From positions 558,001-622,000 of the forward strand of contig JARFXR010000001.1 in NCBI GenBank assembly GCA_029194535.1: a stretch of DNA of 64,000 bases, in the 5' to 3' direction. A model generated the notes under the pieces. It did no database searches, was not told where the DNA came from, and saw nothing but the letters and a program-made list of their open reading frames with translations. The position numbers were made by a program, and so were the translations under genes. This DNA is from Nitrospira sp. (GTDB taxonomy: Bacteria > Nitrospirota > Nitrospiria > Nitrospirales > Nitrospiraceae). Positions 45,521 to 52,300 of the stretch are shown in pieces. How positions within the stretch are numbered: position 1 is the first letter of the stretch; every line of letters begins with the position of its first letter.

Positions 45521-45868
45521 AATCATTCCTTATGTACAAATGGGCCTACAATACACCCTCCAAACGGATCTAGGGTAAATATTAAAATAAAAATGAGCCG
45601 CTGTGAAGCCCCTTAGAGGCCGGGAGGGCTAATTGATGAAATTTTTTTCCTCAGCCGCCTGTTTTCGAGATAATCTGCGGCGACTGGAAGTACGGTCTCC
45701 ACCCTGAGGGAGACACCGTGCTGGCCGAAGCGGCGGAAACCGAAATGAGAGCCTGCTGAATCCTTTCTCGGTCGGATGACTCTCAGGGGAGGGCGCTCAG
45801 TTCATTTCGCCAGCTCTCTCGATTTGAGGACTGTCACAACAATCACTTATCACAGGAGGTGCCAGGTT
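45521..45868. other. Long leader region upstream of the DUF1264 gene
   Basis: About 350 bases without a gene. AT-rich DNA lies near 45580-45600. A strong hairpin with ACGG-TCTCC and GGAGA-CCGT arms occupies 45692-45719. It is followed by GGCCGAAGCGGCGGAAACC. This looks like a structured 5' leader RNA. I could not match it to a known riboswitch class. A TACAAT at 45552-45557 is a candidate -10 box with no good -35. Confidence 0.45.
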
Positions 45869-46390
45869 ATGAAACAACGACTGCTCACTGTTCTCGCGAT
45901 GGCTGCGATCGGATCGACTTGGCCGCTTCTGACAGAAGCTGTAGGCGGCGAGCCGAAGTCACCGGCCGATGGCTATGAGATTCATGTCATAGCTCCTCAT
46001 GTGATGGCCAACGGGGAGCCCGGGGGCCCATACCACCACTACTGTAAACCGGTCTCAGACGGTAAGGTCTTCCAATGTTTGCTATTTGAGTCGACGGACC
46101 CCAAGGCCAAGTTGGTCGGCATTGAGTATTTCGTTGCGAAGGATCTGACGAGGAAGCTTCCCGCCATTCAGTGGCATCGCTATTTCCACGACCATCGGGT
46201 CGAAATTGCGACGGGGCGGGTCAAGGTATTGGACATGCCGGATGATCAAGCGGCAAAGGTGGCGGAGGCTGCGATGGAGACGGACGGCGTCATCTATCAT
46301 CTGTGGCAGCCGAGCCTGGAATTCCCTGACGGGACTGTATCCTTCCCGCAATCGGTGGGCCACAAGTTTCCAGGCCATTCTGACAAGTAA
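45869..46390 (+). CDS. Exported DUF1264-family protein
   Basis: A 173-residue protein with a signal peptide (residues 1-23). The mature domain fits DUF1264 (related to plant oil-body-associated proteins): GYEIHVIAPHVMANGEPGGP, YHHYCKPVSDGKVFQCLLFE, LVGIEYFVAKDLTRKLP, FHDHRVEIATGRV and a final IYHLWQPSLEFPDG. Several conserved His, Cys and Glu residues could bind metal, my inference. GGAGG precedes the ATG at 45869. The next genes encode a cytochrome c and an outer-membrane barrel. Confidence 0.8.
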   Translation: MKQRLLTVLAMAAIGSTWPLLTEAVGGEPKSPADGYEIHVIAPHVMANGEPGGPYHHYCKPVSDGKVFQCLLFESTDPKAKLVGIEYFVAKDLTRKLPAIQWHRYFHDHRVEIATGRVKVLDMPDDQAAKVAEAAMETDGVIYHLWQPSLEFPDGTVSFPQSVGHKFPGHSDK

Positions 46391-46481
46391 AAGTAAGGTG
46401 TCCTCGGGGGCCGGCAGACTCGCGATCGGGTCGAGCCGGTTCCTGACCGGCAGAGGAGGCTACGGAATACGAGGAGACCCG

Positions 46482-46949
46482 ATGGCTCATTTCATTGTCG
46501 TTCGCTCGAGGTTTGGACTGAGCGCCATGGTGGTCCTTGGTCTCCTACTGGGACTGGGATGGAGGACTCCTGCCCTCGGCACGGACGAGGCGGTCCTGAA
46601 ACCACGAGTGCCACCCGATCAGATCGAGGAGACTCGAAACTTGAAGAGTCCCTTCGAGGCCACCGACGAGAACGTCGAAAAGGGAAAGGCGTTGTTCCAC
46701 GGAAAGGCCTTCTGCGTCACCTGTCATGGCCGCGACGGCAAGGGTTTTGGCGATATCCCTGGGCTCGCGGGAAAGCTGCCGCGCAACTTCACCGACAGAC
46801 TGTGGCAGGCCGCCAGAACGGACGGCGAGCTGTTCTGGATCCTCAAACACGGCAGTCCGGGGACCGACATGGCCTCGTTCGTGCCGCTGGTGCTCACCGA
46901 GGAAGAGGCCTGGTATGTGCTGGTGTACGTCCGCTCGTTCGGCCGGTGA
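46482..46949 (+). CDS. Exported monohaem c-type cytochrome
   Basis: A 155-residue exported cytochrome. After a signal peptide (about residues 12-33) comes the haem-binding CVTCH at about residue 77. Near residue 132 lies GSPGTDMASF, whose Met would be the second axial ligand. It is class I cytochrome c, soluble or tethered by the uncleaved signal. GAGGAG precedes the ATG at 46482. It follows the DUF1264 gene and precedes a beta-barrel protein in the same direction, suggesting a periplasmic electron-transfer role. Confidence 0.88.
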   Translation: MAHFIVVRSRFGLSAMVVLGLLLGLGWRTPALGTDEAVLKPRVPPDQIEETRNLKSPFEATDENVEKGKALFHGKAFCVTCHGRDGKGFGDIPGLAGKLPRNFTDRLWQAARTDGELFWILKHGSPGTDMASFVPLVLTEEEAWYVLVYVRSFGR

Positions 46950-47005
46950 CATGATGACGGGGGAGGGCGCTCGTCGGGCTTCGGGGATCGTTGCAGGTCG
47001 CAACA

Positions 47006-47992
47006 ATGGTGCTGCTGTGGGTGGGGTTGGTCGCGGTCGCCTTCTGCTACTCCGATCTGTCCGCCGCGGAATGGTCGGCCGTCACCGAGGCGCGGGTGCT
47101 CTTCACAGACAACGTCTTCGAGCTTTCTGCGGCGCGCCGGCTTGCTCTCAGTGAAGATCCTAGCCAGCCGGTCATTGTCTCGCTCAGCCAACCATCCGAC
47201 GTCGTGTGGGATCCGTCCGTCGATCTGAAGAGGACGTCCTGGTCGAGTTTCGGAAAGACCGAGTTGTCGTTCAAGGCCCACGGATTTCTGTACACGTACA
47301 ACCCCATCTTCGATCACGGGGACTATCGGGTCCAGATCAATCAGCAGGTGGCCTCGCGCACGTTTGTGTTGCTCCGTTATCGGTATGTGCCCAATCAGTT
47401 TCTAGGGCCGAGTCTCGAGCGTCAGAGCGGGAGTTTTCAGCAAGCGGAAGAGCGCGTTACCTCCCATACCTGGCGCATGCAGCTTGAACAGCAACTCAAC
47501 GACCACTGGAGCGTCACTCTCGTTGGACGATACGGCCTTCGACTCTACAATCAATCGTTCTCGGAGCGGGATACTACCTTCTACACGATTGGACCTCGAC
47601 TCCGCCTTTATCCGACAAGGTGGCTGAGGCTTACGCTCGACTATCTTTACGAGCAGGGCTTCGCCGATGGGCGAGCCCAACCTCAGTACAAGGACGACAT
47701 TTCCTACCGCCAACAATTCGTCTCCTTCGGCGCGATGATCCGACTCCTTGCTCCGCTGTCGCTGGAACTGATCTACGTGTTTCGGGATAAAGAGTTCACG
47801 AGCGATATCGTGGGTGATCCGCTGCGGGGAAATGTCGACAATCTTCATCAGGGGACGGCCGAACTTCACTACGATCTATCCGAGTCCGCCACGGTGACTG
47901 TGGGTTTCCAACGGACCCTGCGGGCATCCAGCGTCGCGTCTCGGGAGTTTTTCAACACGAATGCGTCCCTGGGGGTGCAGTATCGATTCTAG
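47006..47992 (+). CDS. Outer-membrane beta-barrel protein of unknown function
   Basis: A 328-residue exported protein. The N-terminal signal peptide (VLLWVGLVAVAFCYSDLSAA) is followed by many alternating strands (RYRYVPNQFLGP, WSVTLVGRYGLRLY, TWRMQLEQQL, LRLTLDYLYEQGFAD, LGVQYRF). The C-terminal residue is Phe, as in outer-membrane barrels. The strand count by eye is about 14-16. The function is unknown. It follows the cytochrome by 56 bases. An in-frame TTG at 46991 is an alternative start. Confidence 0.7.
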   Translation: MVLLWVGLVAVAFCYSDLSAAEWSAVTEARVLFTDNVFELSAARRLALSEDPSQPVIVSLSQPSDVVWDPSVDLKRTSWSSFGKTELSFKAHGFLYTYNPIFDHGDYRVQINQQVASRTFVLLRYRYVPNQFLGPSLERQSGSFQQAEERVTSHTWRMQLEQQLNDHWSVTLVGRYGLRLYNQSFSERDTTFYTIGPRLRLYPTRWLRLTLDYLYEQGFADGRAQPQYKDDISYRQQFVSFGAMIRLLAPLSLELIYVFRDKEFTSDIVGDPLRGNVDNLHQGTAELHYDLSESATVTVGFQRTLRASSVASREFFNTNASLGVQYRF

Positions 47993-48068
47993 TTACCGGG
48001 CGCCGGTGCTGTCCTGCCATGACAGTTTCGTTCGTATTGAGGGCACTACTGGGAAATTGAGCCTACTG

Positions 48069-48077
48069 TGATACAAT
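48069..48077 (+). promoter_or_regulatory. Extended -10 promoter for the His-rich gene
   Basis: TGATACAAT at 48069-48077 is an extended -10 element with a near-consensus TACAAT. It lies 39 bases before the ATG at 48117. No clear -35 box is seen, typical for extended -10 promoters. A metal-responsive regulator could act here, by inference. Confidence 0.5.
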
Positions 48078-48116
48078 CCGCCTGATGCGTATGGCGGTCA
48101 ACACAGGAGGGGTCCT

Positions 48117-48296
48117 ATGAAAGGCGCTCACGAACATACGCACGAACATACTCATCTACACACGCATGGTGCGGCCGGGTGGCATACCCATGCGCATCAG
48201 CATCAACATGCCCATGAACATAGCCACGGCGAACAGGGCGAGCACGATCACGACCACCAGAGCGACCACGGTGTCCACGATCATCGGCATGCCTGA
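48117..48296 (+). CDS. Small histidine-rich (metal-binding) protein
   Basis: A 59-residue protein with 22 histidines, many as HXH pairs (HEHTHEHTHLHTH near the N terminus; HDHDH further on). It has no signal peptide and no cysteine. Such Hpn- or HypB-like His-rich proteins bind Ni, Zn or Cu ions, and this one is probably a cytoplasmic metal store or sink. GGAGGGG precedes the ATG and an extended -10 box lies 39 bases upstream. It is too short for ordinary gene-length cut-offs and easily missed. The neighbouring cytochrome group could need a metal supply, a speculation. Confidence 0.7.
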   Translation: MKGAHEHTHEHTHLHTHGAAGWHTHAHQHQHAHEHSHGEQGEHDHDHQSDHGVHDHRHA

Positions 48297-48474
48297 ACTT
48301 GCCTCATCCGTCCGGTCACCGTCCTAACATAGATCCCCGCATCAGGACGGAGCCGCTGTCGTAAGCATGCGCCCCGGACCGGTCTGTCCGTTGCGTCAGC
48401 CGGGTGTATGGGTGTCTGCCCAACGGGAGTTGCTGCTTGATTGGCCCGCCTCCGGCATCGCCCAGAAAGCGGGC

Positions 48475-48546
48475 CTAATACCCACCTGCAATGACCGCCA
48501 GCGCCACATATGCGAACAGCCCGATCCGCTTGCGAGGGGGCTTCAT
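48475..48546 (-). CDS. Possible 23-residue membrane peptide
   Basis: The minus strand reads MKPPRKRIGLFAYVALAVIA and three more residues before a stop. It has a basic start and one hydrophobic helix. The start overlaps the stop of the upstream minus-strand frame as ATGA, which suggests coupling. It may be a real small membrane peptide or a chance frame. Confidence 0.35.
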   Translation of the reverse strand: MKPPRKRIGLFAYVALAVIAGGY

Positions 48547-48746
48547 TGGGTCCGAGGATTTCCGATGGCCTGTCGCACAAGTTTCTCACGGTCTAGCGAG
48601 CCGAACGGTGTACCGTTACTCAGTCGTTCCTGATACAACGTTGCCTGAACCGATTGCAGCCCCTCAGGAATGGTGGATCCGTTATGGAGATACGGCAGTT
48701 CCGGCTGAGCCGACGCCAATGTCGGTTCTGCTGAAGAGGCCTCCAT
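48543..48746 (-). CDS. Possible hypothetical small protein
   Basis: A 67-residue frame (ELPYLHNGSTIPEGLQSVQA, then YQERLSNGTPFGSLDREKLV) with plausible composition. Its ATG at 48746 overlaps, on the other strand, the ATG of the YD-repeat gene at 48745. No ribosome site is seen upstream. Its end overlaps the 23-residue frame. I do not recognise the family; it is listed because the ATGA arrangement hints at a real pair. Confidence 0.3.
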   Translation of the reverse strand: MEASSAEPTLASAQPELPYLHNGSTIPEGLQSVQATLYQERLSNGTPFGSLDREKLVRQAIGNPRTQ

Positions 48747-49608
48747 GAAATCGCGCGTCGCATTTGCCTGGCCGTTCCATGTGACGGGTGCCATCGTCGC
48801 ATGCCTCACGTTGAGTGGCGCTGCAGCCCAGGGGACCACAGATAGGGACCGTGACGGTTTCGTCGGTCTGGTTCACCGTGTCGTCAGTACGACGGAAGGA
48901 ACAAGCACGACCAGAACCTACAGTCGCGATGGGGCTCTGCTTGAAACGGTCACGCGTAGTGCCCCTCATCCCGATCGTCCGGATCTGGGCGAGCGGGCGC
49001 AGAAGGCGGTCTATGAGTACGATGCCGATGGCCGGCGCACGCGTGAAATGATCGATGAGGGAGACGGGTTACCGTATCAGTCTCGGGCCTATGCCTACGA
49101 CAAGAGCGGCAGAGTTCTCGCGGAGGCTTCGTACAACATGTGTGGGACGTTCTCGTCGTTGACGCTGTACTCCTACGACGCTGCGGGCAGGTTAAGGGAG
49201 GATCTCTCCTACCGATTTCGTTCTTTGTTCAAACGGACCTATGAATTTGATTCTCATGGAAGGGTCGTCGACAGACGGAATTATAAAAACGATGGGCTCC
49301 TCAGTTCGACAGGCTATCGCTATGATGAGGTGGGGAGACTTGCCGAACAGTTGGAGTACCGTCCCAACGGCGCTCTGGACGGTAAGGTCTCGTATCAATA
49401 TGACCAGCGAGGCAATCAGACGCGCGAGGAGACGACGAATCTGAGCGACTCCTCGTTGAACGGGACACGTCTGTCGAGTTATGAGTTCGACGCGCAGGGA
49501 AACTGGGTCGTGCGGACCATTGGCCGGTCTCTCGCATCCGGTGATGAAGCCGCATCCACCGAAGTAACGCGACGAGCGATTACCTATTACGACAGCTTAT
49601 CTGAATGA
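48745..49608 (+). CDS. Secreted YD-repeat protein (RHS-like, no toxin domain)
   Basis: A 287-residue exported protein. A signal peptide (AFAWPFHVTGAIVACLTLSG) ends near AAAQ. The rest is made of about seven to eight RHS/YD repeats, such as YEYDADGRRTRE, YAYDKSGRVLAE, YSYDAAGRLRED, YEFDSHGRVVDR, YRYDEVGRLAEQ, YQYDQRGNQTRE and YEFDAQGNWVVR. Such repeats build beta-cage shells. There is no variable C-terminal toxin as in full Rhs proteins, so it may be a structural or binding protein. GAGG lies nine bases upstream of the ATG. Confidence 0.8.
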   Translation: MKSRVAFAWPFHVTGAIVACLTLSGAAAQGTTDRDRDGFVGLVHRVVSTTEGTSTTRTYSRDGALLETVTRSAPHPDRPDLGERAQKAVYEYDADGRRTREMIDEGDGLPYQSRAYAYDKSGRVLAEASYNMCGTFSSLTLYSYDAAGRLREDLSYRFRSLFKRTYEFDSHGRVVDRRNYKNDGLLSSTGYRYDEVGRLAEQLEYRPNGALDGKVSYQYDQRGNQTREETTNLSDSSLNGTRLSSYEFDAQGNWVVRTIGRSLASGDEAASTEVTRRAITYYDSLSE

Positions 49609-49610
49609 CG

Positions 49611-49654
49611 CCGCGCCGGCCGAGCTTGACGTCGCACCCCGGAGGACGGCGCGG
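49611..49654. terminator. Inverted repeat between convergent genes
   Basis: CCGCGCC (49611-49617) and GGCGCGG (49648-49654) are complementary with a 30-base loop. It lies between the YD-repeat stop and the convergent arsS stop. No T tract is present; it may be a bidirectional stop signal. Confidence 0.35.
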
Positions 49655-50689
49655 TCAGGTGACGGCGCCGCCACAAGAGGATCCGGCACCGGCGGTGCAG
49701 CCGTAGCAGTGATTGCGGGTCGCGATTTCACGGTGTCGCAGCCGCGCGAGGTCAAAGTGAAGGATGTGAGCAGGGCCCTCCCTGAGCGGAAGATCCAGCA
49801 TTTGGTTGAAGTCGCAGTCGTACAGCACGCCGTCCCACCCGACCGAAATCGTGTAACGGCACATCACCCCGGAGACGGCCGCCGGATTGAACGCGTTGGC
49901 GAGCCGTTCCATGTATCCTTCGTAGTTGCCGCTCTCCAGGAGATATTCCAGGAAGCGGCTGATCGGCATGTTCGTGAGCGTATAGAGACGGTTGAATTCC
50001 ACTCCGTGCCGGGCGCGGAGTTCTTTCCGAAACTGCGCCTCGATGGCCTCTTGTTTGGGAGGAAGAAAGGCGCCGACCGGATTGTACACCAAGTTCAGCT
50101 GCAGGCCGCTGCCGGTTTTCCCATATCCCAGCCGATTGAGCCGCCGCAATCCCTCGAGAGATCGTTCAAACACGCCTTCTCCCCGTTGTGCATCGGTCTG
50201 TCTCGCGCGGAAATACGGCAGTGATGCGATGACTTCGACCTGATGGCGCGCGAGGAATTCCGCGAGGTCCGATTGGGAAGGAACGAGGAGGACGGTCAAG
50301 TTACATCGATCGATGACATGGCGACCAAGATGCCGGGCTTGTTCCACGAGCCAGCGGAAATTCTGACTCAGCTCCGGAGCCCCGCCCGTAATGTCGACGG
50401 TCGGAATATCCGTGCCGGCCAGTACCCGGATGCATTGCTCCGCCGTCTCTCTCGTCATGTGTTCCGGGCGGTCTGGACCGGCATCTACATGGCAATGTCT
50501 GCAGGTCTGATTGCAGAGTTTTCCTACATTGATTTGGAACACGGTGATTCCCGTCGCCTGAAGGGGGAACAGCTTGACCTGCCCGAGCCTTGCATCGAAT
50601 GGAGGGCAGGAGGCTGTCTCCGCCAAGCGCTTTAGCTGCTCGGCGGAGGACGAGAGGGGATTGTTGCGCTTCAATAACGTGAGACCCAT
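49655..50689 (-). CDS. arsS: ArsS-family radical SAM protein (arsenosugar biosynthesis-like)
   Basis: A 344-residue radical SAM enzyme. The iron-sulfur motif CNQTCRHCHVDAGP is near residue 59, followed by the SAM-binding GG motif (DITGGAPEL). The C-terminal domain is DUF3641-like, with MCRYTISVGWDGVLYDCDFN near residue 277 and an extra Cys group (NHCYGCTAGAGSSCGG) at the end that may bind a second cluster. The family name derives from arsenosugar synthesis, where it adds a deoxyadenosyl group to dimethylarsenate. No ArsM gene is adjacent here. GGAG precedes the ATG at 50689. Confidence 0.9.
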   Translation of the reverse strand: MGLTLLKRNNPLSSSAEQLKRLAETASCPPFDARLGQVKLFPLQATGITVFQINVGKLCNQTCRHCHVDAGPDRPEHMTRETAEQCIRVLAGTDIPTVDITGGAPELSQNFRWLVEQARHLGRHVIDRCNLTVLLVPSQSDLAEFLARHQVEVIASLPYFRARQTDAQRGEGVFERSLEGLRRLNRLGYGKTGSGLQLNLVYNPVGAFLPPKQEAIEAQFRKELRARHGVEFNRLYTLTNMPISRFLEYLLESGNYEGYMERLANAFNPAAVSGVMCRYTISVGWDGVLYDCDFNQMLDLPLREGPAHILHFDLARLRHREIATRNHCYGCTAGAGSSCGGAVT

Positions 50690-51147
50690 GCCATCTCCAT
50701 CGACCGTTTGCCATAGTATAGATGAAAGCGTAGGACAAATGGGCGGGAAGCTTGAGTAGTCAGCTTGAGTAGTCGGATAGTGTATGAGATCGATCCCTCG
50801 GAGAGGATTTTAGCGCGTGGGAGGGCTTGTGCCCGATGTCGTGCAGACATACGACCATGTCTGAACCATCAATGCCGTGTAGATCTGCCGGACTCGTGCT
50901 TTGACGCCGGACCTTCATAATGGTAAAGTAACCTACCGGACCTTCCACACCTCGTTTCCGCGCTCCCGTACCGGCGTTCGTTGGTTTGCGCGATCCCAGA
51001 GTTCCGTTGGTCATTCGGTCCCCTGTGTGAATTGGCACCGTCCGCTGCAGAGGAAAGAGATCACTGTGAGGATGGGAGTTGGAGTCTGTGTCATGGTGGT
51101 TGGGTACCGTTGCGGGTTCAGATTGAAATCCAAGAAAGGATTTGCTG
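50690..51147. other. Intergenic region with no firm gene
   Basis: About 460 bases. A short frame from 51072 to 51212 on the plus strand (ending RLEAQHHKEKEKPVDV) has plausible charged composition but overlaps the next candidate gene in another frame, so one of them is false. I see no RNA gene here. Confidence 0.4.
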
Positions 51148-51453
51148 ATGAAGGTCTCAAGCGTTTGGAAGCGCAACACCACAAGGAAAAAGAAAAACCG
51201 GTCGACGTTTAGACCGAAGATTCGGTGGGAATTGCTGGGGTTGTCCGACCCCGATGTGATCGAACCCACTGCGATCGACACGATTAGAAAAACGGTGTCA
51301 TCGCTGGCCAGTCAAGGTCTTGGAGAGAGCACGAAATCAAGGTCCAGAGAGCTGGCGACAAACGGGCGTGGGAATCGTGAGTCCGGCGGGAAAAGAGTCA
51401 GACGCCGTGATGCAATCGGGTCAGGGGTGAACACGCAAAGACCGCGCCAGTAG
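51148..51453 (+). CDS. Possible basic small protein
   Basis: A 101-residue, Lys/Arg-rich frame (MKVSSVWKRNTTRKKKNRST, then WELLGLSDPDVIEPTAIDTI and a long basic tail). Codon use looks coding in the central part. The ribosome site AAGGA is weak. It ends 27 bases before the AUC-start gene, in the same direction. It overlaps an alternative frame ending at 51212. Confidence 0.4.
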   Translation: MKVSSVWKRNTTRKKKNRSTFRPKIRWELLGLSDPDVIEPTAIDTIRKTVSSLASQGLGESTKSRSRELATNGRGNRESGGKRVRRRDAIGSGVNTQRPRQ

Positions 51454-51480
51454 TAGGATTCTCTCTCTAAGGAGGACGCC

Positions 51481-51669
51481 ATCGGACGAGCAGGCAAGAC
51501 TACACTCGCAAAGCGCGACCGGGAAAAGGCATTGCAGCGGCAACGCCAAGAAAAGGAGGCAAAGCGCGCGCTTCGCAAGGCTGAAAAAGCTTCGCGCATT
51601 CCAGGCCCGGAAGGCGAAGATCCAGATTTGCAGGGACTCCGATGGGGGCCTCAGCCCCCGATGGACTGA
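51481..51669 (+). CDS. Small coiled-coil protein with apparent AUC start
   Basis: A 62-residue protein: a basic, Lys/Arg/Gln-rich helix (AKRDREKALQRQRQEKEAKR) followed by a Pro/Gly-rich acidic end (PGPEGEDPDL). An ideal AAGGAGG (51469-51475) lies five bases before the ATC at 51481. No ATG, GTG or TTG occurs in frame between the stop at 51454-51456 and this ATC. The first possible canonical start inside the frame, the TTG at codon 16, lies too far from the ribosome site. The composition resembles small conserved basic coiled-coil proteins of bacteria whose function is unknown. The alternative is a mutated start or sequencing error. Confidence 0.6.
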   Translation: MGRAGKTTLAKRDREKALQRQRQEKEAKRALRKAEKASRIPGPEGEDPDLQGLRWGPQPPMD

Positions 51670-51708
51670 TTCTGCCGATGCCTACGCTCATCACGGCGGG
51701 ACCGCCGT

Positions 51709-52032
51709 TTAGGTTCCACGCACGAAGCGATCGGCCGAAAGTTCATCCCGTAGCCAGCCAGTCACGATGCGGCGATAATCGATGTTTTGCTTCAGTATGA
51801 GGACTACGCCATCTGTATCCGTCAGAACGAGCAATTCCGCCTCCGCGACGAGCAGCCGAGCTGAATCGCCTGTGTTGATACGGTATTGAGTCCGGCCATC
51901 CGGATTTCTGGCCGCTCCCACGATGAATTCAGTCAATCCGTCTACCACACCCTCCTGTCCTCCCTCGGCAAGGCGAACTTTCGTGCCATCGGGAATTCGC
52001 ATCCACTTCTTGCCCGCGTTCAGGTTCGTCAT
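51709..52032 (-). CDS. Hypothetical beta-rich protein
   Basis: A 107-residue soluble protein with an SH3-like pattern (MRIPDGTKVRLAEGGQEGVV, then RTQYRINTGDSARLLVAEAE). It has no recognised family and lacks signals and membrane helices. AAAGGA lies 13 bases upstream of the ATG at 52032. It is 268 bases from the radical SAM gene in the same direction. Confidence 0.65.
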   Translation of the reverse strand: MTNLNAGKKWMRIPDGTKVRLAEGGQEGVVDGLTEFIVGAARNPDGRTQYRINTGDSARLLVAEAELLVLTDTDGVVLILKQNIDYRRIVTGWLRDELSADRFVRGT

Positions 52033-52300
52033 GGCTGGCAGTCATCCTTTCTGGTGACAAAATAGTCTTTCGGGTAGCAGTCTCGGCGCTTGTGCAACGA
52101 TCGTACGGCGATCCTTGAACGAATCTATTGATCTCCGAGTTGAGCCCAACCGTCGAACGCTAAGAACCTACCCAACGTGAAGCGGCCTGCTCGACCTCTT
52201 CTCCCATATGCCGGCTGAAAAAGCACAGGCATAGAGCGGACGATTACTTCAGGTGCGCGGTGTTATGTTAGCGTGTCCAAGATGCGAGCAGAAGAGTTTT

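Noticed and set aside
48281-48589. A 102-residue minus-strand frame over the His-rich gene
   Set aside because: It is antisense to the His-rich gene, which has a promoter and ribosome site; its composition is Arg/Cys-rich noise.
48367-48748. Plus-strand frames before the YD-repeat gene
   Set aside because: No ribosome site or domain; the minus-strand frames in the same place read more like protein.
50760-51281. A 173-residue minus-strand frame
   Set aside because: Composition is unlike protein of this genome, no ribosome site is seen, and it is overlapped by plus-strand candidates with better features.
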